Positions 25,876 to 34,157 of a stretch of 57,100 nt of DNA are shown here, one piece after another. Each line of letters begins with the position of its first letter. The first letter of the stretch is position 1. A program made the position numbers and the translations under genes. Source of the stretch: Candidatus Bathyarchaeota archaeon (GTDB taxonomy: Archaea > Thermoproteota > Bathyarchaeia > Bathyarchaeales > Bathycorpusculaceae). The notes beneath the pieces are model-generated. The model was not told the origin of the DNA. It ran no database searches and was given only the letters and a program-made list of their open reading frames with translations. The stretch lies in assembly GCA_026414485.1 (NCBI GenBank), contig JAOAIX010000013.1:1-57100 (forward strand), in the 5' to 3' direction.

Positions 25876-26328
25876 TTAGGTTGTTACTTTAACAGACTGA
25901 CTAATTGTAGTGCCGTCAGTAAATACTAGTTTCACTTGGTATTCTCTATTCACTACAAGATTCTGATTTGTTATATACACCGTTGCAACGGCCTGTGCTG
26001 GCAAAACAGTGTCTGTAACAGATGTACCGTTAACATAAACAACAGTTTTTGTAACGCCATCGAGGTAGCCTGCACTGAACGTCAAGTCAGTACTGCCGAT
26101 ATTTCTAACATACATTGTGATAGTTGTGTTGCTACCTGATTTGACTGCTGTTATTGAGTCAAACTGTACTCGACCTGTCTGCACAGGACTTGGTTGTGCT
26201 CCCCCTATCCAACCCATGACGTAAGCGTAGACTACTACGCCTGCAGCCACCGCTAAGAGCATAAGTATCAAGGCTGCAATTATCGTTGAAAAGCCATATT
26301 TGTTTCTAATTAATCTGTGTAGCCTCAT
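25876..26328 (-). CDS. Type IV pilin-like protein, 150 aa
   Basis: The first gene of the pilus operon. The N-terminus RNKYGFSTIIAALILMLLAV is the canonical archaeal pilin signal with Lys-Tyr-Gly before the hydrophobic helix, followed by GVVVYAYVMGWIGG. The C-terminal 100 residues resemble a domain seen in many secreted archaeal proteins (ITMYVRNIGSTDLTFSAGYL). ATG 26328 follows AAGGAGAT; a second GGAGGTG lies further upstream. TATA-like sites near 26378 and 26398 precede it. It is a likely major or minor pilin subunit. Confidence 0.88.
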   Translation of the reverse strand: MRLHRLIRNKYGFSTIIAALILMLLAVAAGVVVYAYVMGWIGGAQPSPVQTGRVQFDSITAVKSGSNTTITMYVRNIGSTDLTFSAGYLDGVTKTVVYVNGTSVTDTVLPAQAVATVYITNQNLVVNREYQVKLVFTDGTTISQSVKVTT

Positions 26329-26390
26329 ATCTCCTTTTTCACCTCCCCAAATTGAAAATAGTTTGAATTACATTAAATAATAAACGAAGA

Positions 26391-26407
26391 AATATTTAAT
26401 ATTAATT
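26391..26407 (-). promoter_or_regulatory. Promoter region of the pilus operon
   Basis: AT-rich TTAATATTAAATATTTC on the minus strand, centred near 26398, predicts transcription from about 26372; a nearer alternative (TTATTATTTAATG near 26378) would start near 26352. Both leave a short leader with two purine-rich ribosome sites before ATG 26328. Confidence 0.4.
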
Positions 26408-26457
26408 ATCTATGTTGAATTCAAAGTCATTTATAATAAGAATCTACGTTGAAGAGA

Positions 26458-26775
26458 CGGTGGGTCACAGAGGTTTGACGCCCAGACTCCACCTGATGCC
26501 TCAAGCCCTACACTCATACCCGTACCCCCTTGTGCGCTGAACGTCCAAACTTAGGTTGCTCTCTCCCGAGCCTAGCCAGGTTCGCCTGGTAAACCCCAAA
26601 GTCGGCTGCCCTACGGAAGCCGCTTGGAGACCGCCAGCCTCAAGGGACGGATAGTCAACGTTTCGGAAAGGAGGACCCAGGCGGCCTTTGACGCCTCAGC
26701 CTCAGCTGTCAGCCCGTCATGTAGAGGGTTTACGGTGCAAGGGACCCCTACCCCCCCGCCTAAGACCCACCGCCA
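26458..26775 (-). ncRNA. Signal recognition particle RNA (7S RNA)
   Basis: RNA scaffold of the SRP, which targets secreted and membrane proteins. On the minus strand the 5' end GGTGGGTC and 3' end GACCCACC close the long helix. The SRP54-binding helix 8 is at 26554-26576: GGCTAGGCTC, a GGGA tetraloop (26564-26567), then GAGAGCAACC with the AGCA asymmetric loop, matching 4.5S/7S consensus. At about 318 bases it has archaeal 7S length. The neighbouring open frames over it are artefacts. Its TATA element is in the end of trpA. Confidence 0.9.
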
Positions 26776-26795
26776 CCATGAAAAGGCAGAGTTGG

Positions 26796-26805
26796 ACTAT
26801 AAAGC
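26796..26805 (-). promoter_or_regulatory. TATA box of the SRP RNA gene, inside the end of trpA
   Basis: CTTTATAG (minus strand, within GCTTTATAGT) is centred near 26800, 25 bases before the predicted 5' end of the SRP RNA. It contains the trpA stop codon TAG (26797-26799). A CAAAG BRE-like stretch lies just upstream. The two units thus overlap in sequence, though the RNA can be transcribed separately from the trp operon. Confidence 0.6.
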
Positions 26806-27615
26806 TTTGCTCTGCGTGGCGTCTTTCAATATCTTTGCGGTTTCTTCTATCTCTGAAAGCATTTCTTTGAAGTTTTGTTGCTGTTTTTCGATTATGCTTA
26901 CGAAGGCGCTACCTACAACGACGGCGTCGGCTCCTGCAGCAACCACTCTTTTAACGTGCTCCGGTTGGGATATGCCAAAGCCAACTGCCAACGGCACCCG
27001 CCCGGCAGTAAATGGAGAAATTCGTTTGATGAGGCGTAGTGTAGATTTTTCCACAGTGGATTTTGTACCTGTAACCCCAAAATGTGAAACTACATATAGA
27101 AAACCTGAGGTTGCTGCGACAATTTTTTGGATCCGAGCATCGGATGTTGATGGAGCAACAAGAAAAATTGTGTCGATTCCAAAGTCACGTGCAGCCTTTT
27201 TGTAGTCGGCCGCTTCCTCCAAAGGTAAATCTGGAATTATTACACCGTCAACTAAACATTCTTTGGCAAGCTGGAAAAAATTGTCCAGCCCCATTCGGAA
27301 AACAGGATTGTAATATGTCATAACAACAAGAGGCACGTTGTAGTTGCTGCGTATTTCTCTGGCAAGTTGCAGCACTGTTTTTGGTTTTGTCCCCGCGTTC
27401 AACGCACGCACACTTGCAGCCTGTATGGTTGGCCCGTCAGCTATAGGGTCAGAAAATGGTAGCCCTAACTCAAGAATATCCACGCCGCCTTTGATTAATG
27501 CCTCAGCAATTTTAGGCGTATACACAGGGTCTGGGTCACCTGCTGTGACGTAGCCTATAAGTGCTACCTCATTATACCTTTTGAGTTTTTGAAACCTCTG
27601 AGCTATAGCACTCAT
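26797..27615 (-). CDS. trpA: Tryptophan synthase, alpha subunit
   Basis: Cleaves indole-3-glycerol phosphate to indole and glyceraldehyde 3-phosphate, acting with TrpB. The 272-residue TIM barrel has [20 protein letters not shown] (catalytic Glu and Asp region, about residues 46-68), [14 protein letters not shown], and a C-terminal [12 protein letters not shown] and [11 protein letters not shown] phosphate-binding part. It is the last gene of the trp operon, starting within the end of trpB (overlap of four bases), and its 3' end holds the SRP RNA promoter. Confidence 0.96.
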   Translation of the reverse strand: MSAIAQRFQKLKRYNEVALIGYVTAGDPDPVYTPKIAEALIKGGVDILELGLPFSDPIADGPTIQAASVRALNAGTKPKTVLQLAREIRSNYNVPLVVMTYYNPVFRMGLDNFFQLAKECLVDGVIIPDLPLEEAADYKKAARDFGIDTIFLVAPSTSDARIQKIVAATSGFLYVVSHFGVTGTKSTVEKSTLRLIKRISPFTAGRVPLAVGFGISQPEHVKRVVAAGADAVVVGSAFVSIIEKQQQNFKEMLSEIEETAKILKDATQSKAL

Positions 27616-28811
27616 ATTTTCACTCCCAAGTAGTCCGCCATTGTATGCACATCTTTGTCGCCTCGCCCCGATAAAGTCACCACTACAGCTTGGTCTTTCT
27701 GCATAGTCTTAGCAAGCTTCATGGCATAAGCGATGGCGTGCGCCGACTCCAAAGCTGGAAGGATACCTTCCGCCTGTGAAAGCACAAGAAATGCCTCTGC
27801 AGCTTCTTTGTCGGTGGCAGATACGTAGTTAGCTCGGTTCAAAGTCTTCAAAAAAGAATGTTCAGGTCCAACGCCAGGGTAGTCTAAACCAGCCGAGATG
27901 CTGTGTGTACTTTGGATTTGCCCCTCGTTGTCTTGAAGAACATAGGTTAGCATACCGTGAAAAACACCTTCAGCACCTTCACCCAACGACGCCGCATGCT
28001 TACCAGTTTGTATTCCTTGCCCCGCGGCCTCCACACCAAACAATTTTACATCAGCATCGTCTTCAAAGGGATAAAAGGTTCCCATCGCATTGCTTCCCCC
28101 GCCTACACAAGCAACCAACGCGTCGGGCAGCCGACCTTCTTTTTCCCTGAATTGCTTTTTGAGTTCTTTGCCAATTACGCTTTGGAAGTCACGCACCATC
28201 ATAGGATAAGGGTGAGGTCCCACAACGGAACCGATGAGGTAGTAGGTAGTTTCGATGTTAGTCACCCAGTCTCGGAATGCCTCGTTGATGGCATCCTTCA
28301 ACGTTTTGCTACCTGTTTCCACTGGGTGGACTTGAGCGTTGAGAAGTTTCATACGGAAAACGTTAAGTTTTTGCCGTTCAGTATCTTCGGCGCCCATGTA
28401 GACTTCTGCTTTTAAACCTAAAGCGGCGCAAGCCATAGCGGTTGCGACTCCATGTTGACCTGCGCCTGTTTCTGCAATAACTCGTGTTTTCCCCATACGT
28501 TTTGCCAGCAACGCCTGCCCTATTGTGTTGTTAATTTTGTGTGCACCGCCATGAGCTAAATCTTCACGTTTCAGGTAGATTTTTGCTCCGCCGGCAACTT
28601 TGGTTAGGTTTTCAGCGAAGTATAATGGCGTAGGTCTCCCAACATATTCACGCAAATAATAAGCCAAGTCTGATTTGAAGCGTGTATCTTGTTTTGCTAC
28701 TTTGTAGGATTCTTCAAGCTCAGTTATGGCTTCCATAAGAACCTCAGGCACAAAACGCCCGCCGTACTTGCCATATTTGCCGTTTAGTGGATACCTACAT
28801 AATTTTTTCAT
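27612..28811 (-). CDS. trpB: Tryptophan synthase, beta subunit (TrpB1)
   Basis: PLP-dependent condensation of indole with serine to tryptophan. The 399-residue protein starts with the [15 protein letters not shown] of the TrpB1 type and has the PLP lysine in [13 protein letters not shown], the catalytic Glu region [23 protein letters not shown] for the phosphate cup, and a late [10 protein letters not shown]. It is the major, TrpA-coupled form rather than the TrpB2 salvage form. It lies 3 bases after trpC and overlaps trpA by four bases. Confidence 0.96.
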   Translation of the reverse strand: MKKLCRYPLNGKYGKYGGRFVPEVLMEAITELEESYKVAKQDTRFKSDLAYYLREYVGRPTPLYFAENLTKVAGGAKIYLKREDLAHGGAHKINNTIGQALLAKRMGKTRVIAETGAGQHGVATAMACAALGLKAEVYMGAEDTERQKLNVFRMKLLNAQVHPVETGSKTLKDAINEAFRDWVTNIETTYYLIGSVVGPHPYPMMVRDFQSVIGKELKKQFREKEGRLPDALVACVGGGSNAMGTFYPFEDDADVKLFGVEAAGQGIQTGKHAASLGEGAEGVFHGMLTYVLQDNEGQIQSTHSISAGLDYPGVGPEHSFLKTLNRANYVSATDKEAAEAFLVLSQAEGILPALESAHAIAYAMKLAKTMQKDQAVVVTLSGRGDKDVHTMADYLGVKI

Positions 28812-28814
28812 ACC

Positions 28815-29603
28815 CTATGCCTCTTTCAAGTTAACAAGTTCTTTCACTTTTGACTTAACGTCATCAGACTGCATAACAGCGGATCCCACAAGAAAAGCTT
28901 GAGCACCACACGCAAGCAAAAGACGAATATCAGCTGCCGTGCTGATTCCACTTTCGCTCATCACAATTTTACGCCGCGATTTCGTACTTCCCAATATGTT
29001 TTGAGTCACTTTTAAGTCAACTTTTAATGTGCCGAGATTACGGTTATTTATACCCACTAAATCAGCGTCACTTTGCATTGCTCGTTGGAACTCGTTTTCA
29101 GTGTGAGTCTCTAACAGAACCTCCAAGTTTCGTGCATGCGCTTGCGCAATCATCTCGTTTAGGCTGTTTTCGCTGTAGCCGCGGTCAAAAAGAGCTTGAA
29201 TTAAAAGTACAACATTGGCTCCAAGTTTATGTGCAGCGTCTAATTGTTTTGTGTCAAGAATGAAATCTTTCATGAGGACCGGAAGTTTCACTGCGTCGCG
29301 AACTTGCGCTAAATTATTCAGTGACCCTTGAAAGTATTTTGGTTCTGTGAGGACAGATATGCCCACGGCTCCCCCGTGCGCCATAGCTGTTGCAATTTTT
29401 TTAGGTGAGACGTTTTTTCTGATTATACACTTTGAAGGTGAAGCTGTTTTGACCTCGGTAACTATGGCAACTTTTTTGGCTTGAATTATTGCCTTTTTCA
29501 AGCTTGCGGCAGTATATGTTCCCGCGTGGGGGAGTTGTTCGTAGTAACCTGCGCGGATTGTTTCTTTTGCGGTCTGCGCTAAGACATCAAGAAAATCAGG
29601 CAT
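28815..29603 (-). CDS. trpC: Indole-3-glycerol phosphate synthase
   Basis: Closes the indole ring from 1-(2-carboxyphenylamino)-1-deoxyribulose 5-phosphate. A TIM barrel of 263 residues from ATG 29603: the substrate pocket shows EVKTASPSK, ISVLTEPKYFQGSLNNL, VLMKDFILD (catalytic Lys), and DLVGINNRNLGTLKVDL with the SESGI turn. ATG 29603 is favoured over 29624 because GAGGAG lies about 12 bases before it; it overlaps the trpD stop by 8 bases. The gene is not fused to TrpF. Confidence 0.94.
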   Translation of the reverse strand: MPDFLDVLAQTAKETIRAGYYEQLPHAGTYTAASLKKAIIQAKKVAIVTEVKTASPSKCIIRKNVSPKKIATAMAHGGAVGISVLTEPKYFQGSLNNLAQVRDAVKLPVLMKDFILDTKQLDAAHKLGANVVLLIQALFDRGYSENSLNEMIAQAHARNLEVLLETHTENEFQRAMQSDADLVGINNRNLGTLKVDLKVTQNILGSTKSRRKIVMSESGISTAADIRLLLACGAQAFLVGSAVMQSDDVKSKVKELVNLKEA

Positions 29604-30663
29604 AATTCTTTTCCAACTCCTCAAGCCGTGATAAATCTCCGCCTGAAGCTTTGATTAACTCTTGAAGCTTTTTGTACGCTGCACCACTTCGGATCGATTC
29701 GCGAGCAACTTCCATTCCGATTTTAAAGTCGTCAGCTTTTCTGCCTAACACTATGGCGGCAGCACTGTTAACAAGCACCACGTCCATTTTTGGGTCGTTT
29801 TCAGGACAGGACCCAAATAGAATTTGGAAAAGAACCTTGGCGTTCTCTTCAACAGTTGCAGCTGCAAGACAGCTAATGCTAGTTTGTGGAACGCTGAAAC
29901 TTTCAGGACTAATCTCAAAGGTGGTCACGGCGTCATCTTTGAGGTGAGAAATCACGGTTTTGCCCACTGTTGAAATCTCATCCAATCCGCCTAAGCCGTG
30001 AACAACAAAGGCTTCTTGGCAACCCAGGTTCCTCAGCGCATACGCTAAGGGCTCAGTTAACTTTGAATCATAGACTCCTAACAATTGAGCATTAGCATTA
30101 GCAGGGTTAGTTAGTGGACCAAGAAGATTGAATACGCTTCGCAAACCAATTTCCTTTCTAGGTACAACCGCAAATTTCATGGCCGGATGAAAAGAAGGCG
30201 CAAACATAAAACCTATGCCTACTTGTTCTATTGCGTTTTTCACGGTTTGAGGCCCCATGTTAAGGTTGAGACCCAATTTCTCCAGCACGTCTGCGCTGCC
30301 ACTTTTACTGGTTACTGAACGGTTACCATGTTTAGCTACAGCAACCTTTGCGCCGGCAACTACAAACGCTGCAGCAGTGCTTATGTTGAATGTTTTAAGT
30401 GAATCTCCGCCTGTTCCGCAAGTATCAACAAGCCGACCTGTGATAGTGGGTCGTATACGACAGCATTTCTCCCGCGTTACTTTAGCTAGCGCGGTTATTT
30501 CTTCCACAGTTTCCCCTTTCATTCTCAGCGCCGTCAAGAAAGCAGCTATCTGAGCGTGTGTGGCTTCTCCGAGCATAATTTCTCTTAGGGTACATTCAGC
30601 TTCAAAGCTGCTGAGGTCTTCGCCTTCAACAAGTTTTTGAATAGCTTCCTTAATCATCTTCAT
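29596..30663 (-). CDS. trpD: Anthranilate phosphoribosyltransferase
   Basis: Transfers phosphoribose from PRPP to anthranilate. The 355-residue protein shows the PRPP-binding CGTGGDSLKTFNISTAAAF (about residues 79-97), KHGNRSVTSKSGSADVLE, and ALxxLG-like stretches (LLGPLTNPANANAQLLGVY). The architecture is an N-terminal helical domain and an alpha/beta domain, as in the TrpD family. It overlaps trpC and trpG by a few bases, so all six genes are translationally coupled. It is unfused, unlike TrpGD. Confidence 0.95.
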   Translation of the reverse strand: MKMIKEAIQKLVEGEDLSSFEAECTLREIMLGEATHAQIAAFLTALRMKGETVEEITALAKVTREKCCRIRPTITGRLVDTCGTGGDSLKTFNISTAAAFVVAGAKVAVAKHGNRSVTSKSGSADVLEKLGLNLNMGPQTVKNAIEQVGIGFMFAPSFHPAMKFAVVPRKEIGLRSVFNLLGPLTNPANANAQLLGVYDSKLTEPLAYALRNLGCQEAFVVHGLGGLDEISTVGKTVISHLKDDAVTTFEISPESFSVPQTSISCLAAATVEENAKVLFQILFGSCPENDPKMDVVLVNSAAAIVLGRKADDFKIGMEVARESIRSGAAYKKLQELIKASGGDLSRLEELEKNYA

Positions 30664-31241
30664 GTGCCCTCTAAAAAGTTTCTAATGATAAGTTTACCCT
30701 CCTCGCAGAGGATGGATTCAGGATGAAATTGGATGCCCTCGATTGGGTATTTCTTATGTCTTACACCCATCACTTCGCCGTCATCGACAGCCACAGCTGT
30801 TACCTCTAAACATGTCGGGATTGTGGTTTTTTCTCCTGCTAGCGAATGATAACGAGTTGCAGTGAATGGGTTTTGTACATCACAAAAAAGCCGTTTGCCA
30901 TCATGCTTTATTTGGCTAGTTTTTCCATGCATCAACCGTTTTGCTGGAACCACTTTGCCTCCGAAAGTGCTAATTATTCCCTGATGTCCCAAGCAAACCC
31001 CCAAAGTGGGAACCTTTGGGCTGACACACTGCAAGATAGCCTTGCATATACCGAAGTATTTTTCGTCTTTAGGGTTGCCTGGTCCTGGCGAGAGCACAAT
31101 GCGGTCGGGCTTGAGTTTTTCCACTTGCTTGAGTGTTATTTTGTCATTTCTGTAAACAGTAGTTTCTGGGCCAAATTCCCCGATATACTGAACAAGGTTG
31201 TAAACAAAAGAGTCATAATTGTCTATAATCAAAACTCTCAT
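30660..31241 (-). CDS. trpG: Anthranilate synthase, glutamine amidotransferase subunit
   Basis: Supplies ammonia from glutamine to TrpE. The 193-residue class I amidotransferase has the oxyanion motif SPGPGNPKDE, the nucleophile Cys in GVCLGHQGI (about residues 79-87), and the His-Glu of QFHPES near the C-terminus. It overlaps trpE and trpD by four bases each. No aminodeoxychorismate synthase partner is near, so its role is in tryptophan synthesis. Confidence 0.95.
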   Translation of the reverse strand: MRVLIIDNYDSFVYNLVQYIGEFGPETTVYRNDKITLKQVEKLKPDRIVLSPGPGNPKDEKYFGICKAILQCVSPKVPTLGVCLGHQGIISTFGGKVVPAKRLMHGKTSQIKHDGKRLFCDVQNPFTATRYHSLAGEKTTIPTCLEVTAVAVDDGEVMGVRHKKYPIEGIQFHPESILCEEGKLIIRNFLEGT

Positions 31242-32662
31242 ACACTATTATCTCCTGTTTGTTGAAGAGCTTTCAAGAGGGCTCTTGCCTTGTGCTCAGT
31301 TTCAGCCCACTCATTTTCGGGAACAGAGTCTGCAACTATACCCGCACCTGCCTGAATGTGGGCTTTGTTTTTTTCCGCAAAAAGAGTACGGATTGTTATG
31401 GCAAAGTCAGAGTTACCATTATAGCTAAAGTATCCCACGGCACCTGCGTAAGGTCCTCTTCGCGTAGGCTCCAACTCTTCTATGATTTCCATGGCACGAA
31501 CTTTTGGCGCTCCTGAAACTGTGCCTGCGGGGAACACTGCTCTCAAAGCGTCATAGCTCTCTTGGTCGTCGCGTAAGTCCCCAACAACACGAGACACTAT
31601 GTGCTGTACGTGACTGTAGCGGTGGATCTGCATAAACTCTGGAACACGAACACTACCATACTTTGCTACCTTACCCACATCATTTCTGCCTAAATCTACC
31701 AGCATCACATGCTCTGCGCGCTCTTTTGGATCCGCAAGCAACTCTCTAGCTAAACGCTTGTTTTTAATGTAATTTGTAGTGCAAGGTCGTGTACCTGCAA
31801 TTGGAAAAGTCTCCACCATACGGTTTTCAGTTCGAACAAGCATTTCTGGGCTAGCACCGACAATCTGTCTTGTACCTGATTTGAAGAAGTACATGTAAGG
31901 AGAGGGGTTAATTGTCCTCAGAGAGCTATAGAAGGCGGTGAGATCCCCCCTAAAATGGAGGTCGTAACGCTTTGATAAAACGACTTGAAAGACGTCGCCT
32001 TGTTTGACGTAGTCTTTAGCTGTATGGACCGCTTTTTCAAAGTGTTCTTTAGTTGTGTTAGTTTTTGGCTGGGTGAATGCCAACTCACCTGGGCTAACGA
32101 CTTTTTTGGTTAGCTGCATTACTTCAGAGAGACGACTTTCATTGTAGTAATAGTAGTAGGCGCGTTTTTGTTTATGATCAAAAACTAAGCCGTCATCGAA
32201 TAACCCCATTTCAATGTCGGGAAAACCCAAGTCGTCAGTTGCAATGTTGGGAAGCTTTTCCCAGTAACGGATCGCGTCGTAAGATATGTAGCCGACGGCG
32301 CCGCCTACAAAACGAAAGTTCTTGTTTGCCGTTACTCTCTGCTGGATGAGATATTGAATGGTGCTAAGTGGATTTGTGACTTTTTCTGTTGTTTCCTCCC
32401 CTGTTCGTTCATTACGTGTCACCGAGATTCCGTTTTTAATTTGGATTGTAATTTTTGGGTCAAAACCTATGAAAGAGTACTGAGCCAACTTTTTTGGTCC
32501 TTCTATTGATTCTAAAAGGTAAAGTGTAGAGTACCTCTTATAGAGTGCATAGAAGACTTCAAGGGGAGAGATTTCAAAACTGATTTTTTTGAAGTTAAGG
32601 GGGTAAACTAGTTTAGAGGCTAAGGTGGTTATTTTTGACTTTTCTGAACCAAAGGCGATACC
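31238..32662 (-). CDS. trpE: Anthranilate synthase, chorismate-binding subunit; start not canonical
   Basis: Makes anthranilate from chorismate with TrpG. The catalytic part is normal: FDPKITIQIK, GGAVGYISYDAIRYWE, KQGDVFQVVLSKR, PSPYMYFFKSGTRQIVGASPE, GTRPCT, LARELLADPKERAEHVMLVD, and AGTVSGAPKVRAMEIIEELE. The first usual start codon in this frame is TTG 32488 at AQYSFIGFD, but family-like N-terminal sequence (ISFEISPLEVFYALYKRY, then LESIEGPKK) continues upstream to about 32610 with no ATG, GTG or TTG before a stop at 32663-32665. A rare start, a frameshift from the ORF at 32666, or a one-base sequence error is needed. TATA near 32710. Confidence 0.9.
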   Translation of the reverse strand, partial: GIAFGSEKSKITTLASKLVYPLNFKKISFEISPLEVFYALYKRYSTLYLLESIEGPKKLAQYSFIGFDPKITIQIKNGISVTRNERTGEETTEKVTNPLSTIQYLIQQRVTANKNFRFVGGAVGYISYDAIRYWEKLPNIATDDLGFPDIEMGLFDDGLVFDHKQKRAYYYYYNESRLSEVMQLTKKVVSPGELAFTQPKTNTTKEHFEKAVHTAKDYVKQGDVFQVVLSKRYDLHFRGDLTAFYSSLRTINPSPYMYFFKSGTRQIVGASPEMLVRTENRMVETFPIAGTRPCTTNYIKNKRLARELLADPKERAEHVMLVDLGRNDVGKVAKYGSVRVPEFMQIHRYSHVQHIVSRVVGDLRDDQESYDALRAVFPAGTVSGAPKVRAMEIIEELEPTRRGPYAGAVGYFSYNGNSDFAITIRTLFAEKNKAHIQAGAGIVADSVPENEWAETEHKARALLKALQQTGDNSV

Positions 32663-32666
32663 TCAT
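32613..32666 (-). CDS. Candidate leader ORF of the trp operon, 17 codons
   Basis: ATG 32666 opens MRYRLWFRKVKNNHLSL and stops at TAA 32615-32613. GGAG lies about 10 bases before it and a TATA element at 32710 predicts a transcript start near 32684. It holds one Trp codon and overlaps the TrpE frame in the +1 register. It may be a leader peptide, or the true N-terminus of TrpE separated by a one-base difference in the A run near 32632-32637. Confidence 0.35.
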   Translation of the reverse strand: MRYRLWFRKVKNNHLSL

Positions 32667-32703
32667 CGGAACAACACTCCACGGTTCAAAAGCATACAAC
32701 AAT

Positions 32704-32738
32704 GCCTTATTTAAGGCTTTTTAGTACAAAAATGTACA
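32704..32738 (-). promoter_or_regulatory. trp operon promoter with TGTACA-like boxes
   Basis: A GCCTTATTTAAGGC inverted repeat (32704-32717) contains the TATA element of trpE. Just upstream of it, TGTACA (32733-32738) and AGTACA (32723-32728) form a direct repeat 10 bases apart. TGTACA is the known TRP-box consensus bound by TrpY in Methanothermobacter. No trpY-like gene was seen in this window. The site begins a few bases after the cutA stop. Confidence 0.5.
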
Positions 32739-32744
32739 TCAAAA

Positions 32745-33065
32745 CTATCTTAAAACGGTGTCAATCCACGCAAGATATTCACGAGAACCACACATCACAG
32801 GTAAAGCAATAACTTCAGGCACTTTATAACTGTGCAGAGCCTTCACTTTCTCAGACACAGCTTCAAATAAATCCGCTTTTGTCTTCATCAACATTATGTG
32901 TTCTTCGGCGTGATCGATTTTTTCTGCCCAATGAAAACGTGAAAAAACGGGACCGACAATGTTGACGCATGCGACCAGTTTAGCCTCAAGCAGAGTTTGA
33001 GCGATGGTTTCAGCTTCTTGTTTACTGCTTGTTGCTACAACTACAACTACGTAGGCGTTATCCAA
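32745..33065 (-). CDS. cutA: CutA1-like divalent-cation tolerance protein
   Basis: A 106-residue trimeric alpha/beta protein of the CutA1 family. The markers are VVVATSSKQEAETIAQTLLE, LVACVNIVGPVFSRFHW, AEEHIMLMKT, and the late KVPEVIALPV with the conserved E-x-I-x-L-P and YLAWIDT. Copper tolerance was proposed in bacteria, but the general function of the family is unclear. It ends 7 bases before the trp promoter boxes and diverges from pfkA. Confidence 0.95.
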   Translation of the reverse strand: MDNAYVVVVVATSSKQEAETIAQTLLEAKLVACVNIVGPVFSRFHWAEKIDHAEEHIMLMKTKADLFEAVSEKVKALHSYKVPEVIALPVMCGSREYLAWIDTVLR

Positions 33066-33189
33066 AGGGCATCACCGAATTGTCCAAAAATATCAAACAG
33101 TTTTCCCATAAAACGCTTTTGCCAAAAGAACATATTTATTTTTACAAACAACATACCACTCTAAAGAAACACATCAAGGAGAACTAATA

Positions 33190-34152
33190 ATGAAAACCAT
33201 AGGTGTAGTAACCACAGGCGGTGACGCACCTGGCATGAACGCTGCTATTCGCGCTGTCACCAGAATTGCCCACGCAAGAGGACTCGAAGTCGTAGGGTTT
33301 GAGCGCGGTTGGGAGGGGTTAGTGACTAATACGTACCAAAAACTGACTCCTCGTTCGGTCGGTGGTATCGTACAGTTAGGCGGGACTATACTTCGTACAG
33401 TTCGTTGTCCTGAATTCAAAAAAGAAGAAAACCTCCAAAAAGCGGCGCAAACACTTGTAAAAAACAAAATCGATGGATTAGTTGTAATAGGAGGAGATGG
33501 TTCATTTCGCGGCGCCCTTGACTTGAGCAGGAAAAGTAAAACTCAGATGGTTGGGATTCCTGCTTCCATAGATAACGATGTCAACGGTACCGATGAGACC
33601 ATTGGATTTGATACTGCCGTCAACACCGCGGTGAATATAATTGATAAAATCCGAGACACCGCCATCTCGCATGAACGAATTTTCATCGTGGAGGTCATGG
33701 GTAAAGAGCGCGGTTTTCTAGCGTTAAATGTGGGCATAACAGTGGGTGCTGAAGTTATTTTGATACCGGAGCAACAATGCACTCTGGGGCAGATAGTGGA
33801 AACCCTAAAAGAGAACGCGCGTAAAGGCAAAAAGACAGGAATAATAGTTGCAGCTGAAGGAGTGGGGGATAACGCTAAACTTGCACAGGAACTTCAGGAA
33901 CACACTAACTCGGAAGTGAGACTTTCCATTGTGGGTTACGCACAAAGAGGCGGGAGCCCAACAGCACGAAGTCGGCTCTTAGCAGGTATGTTTGCGGAAA
34001 AAGCCGTTGAAGTTTTGTGTGAGGAAAAAGGAAACTTCCTTGTAGGTTTGCAAAATAATTCTGTAGCTGCTATGGAGCTAGAGAAAGCTGTTGCCAGAAA
34101 AAAGCAGGTAGATCTTCACTTGCTGGAACTTGCGAATATGTTGGCTACCTAA
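33190..34152 (+). CDS. pfkA: 6-phosphofructokinase, ATP-type PfkA family
   Basis: Phosphorylates fructose 6-phosphate in glycolysis. The 320-residue protein has GVVTTGGDAPGMNAAIRAVT, GGDGSFRGA (Gly after the Asp, as in ATP-using rather than PPi-using forms), SIDNDVNGTDETIGFDTAV with the catalytic Asp, and YAQRGGSPTARSRLLA. Most archaea use ADP-dependent kinases, so a PfkA-type enzyme is unusual and could have come from bacteria. A TATA box near 33135 and AAGGAGA before the ATG support the start. PPi versus ATP use should be judged only from assay. Confidence 0.93.
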   Translation: MKTIGVVTTGGDAPGMNAAIRAVTRIAHARGLEVVGFERGWEGLVTNTYQKLTPRSVGGIVQLGGTILRTVRCPEFKKEENLQKAAQTLVKNKIDGLVVIGGDGSFRGALDLSRKSKTQMVGIPASIDNDVNGTDETIGFDTAVNTAVNIIDKIRDTAISHERIFIVEVMGKERGFLALNVGITVGAEVILIPEQQCTLGQIVETLKENARKGKKTGIIVAAEGVGDNAKLAQELQEHTNSEVRLSIVGYAQRGGSPTARSRLLAGMFAEKAVEVLCEEKGNFLVGLQNNSVAAMELEKAVARKKQVDLHLLELANMLAT

Positions 34153-34157
34153 CTCCA

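Noticed and set aside
26624-27205. A long plus-strand frame over the SRP RNA and trpA
   Set aside because: It covers the structured SRP RNA and antisense trpA and has no protein family features.
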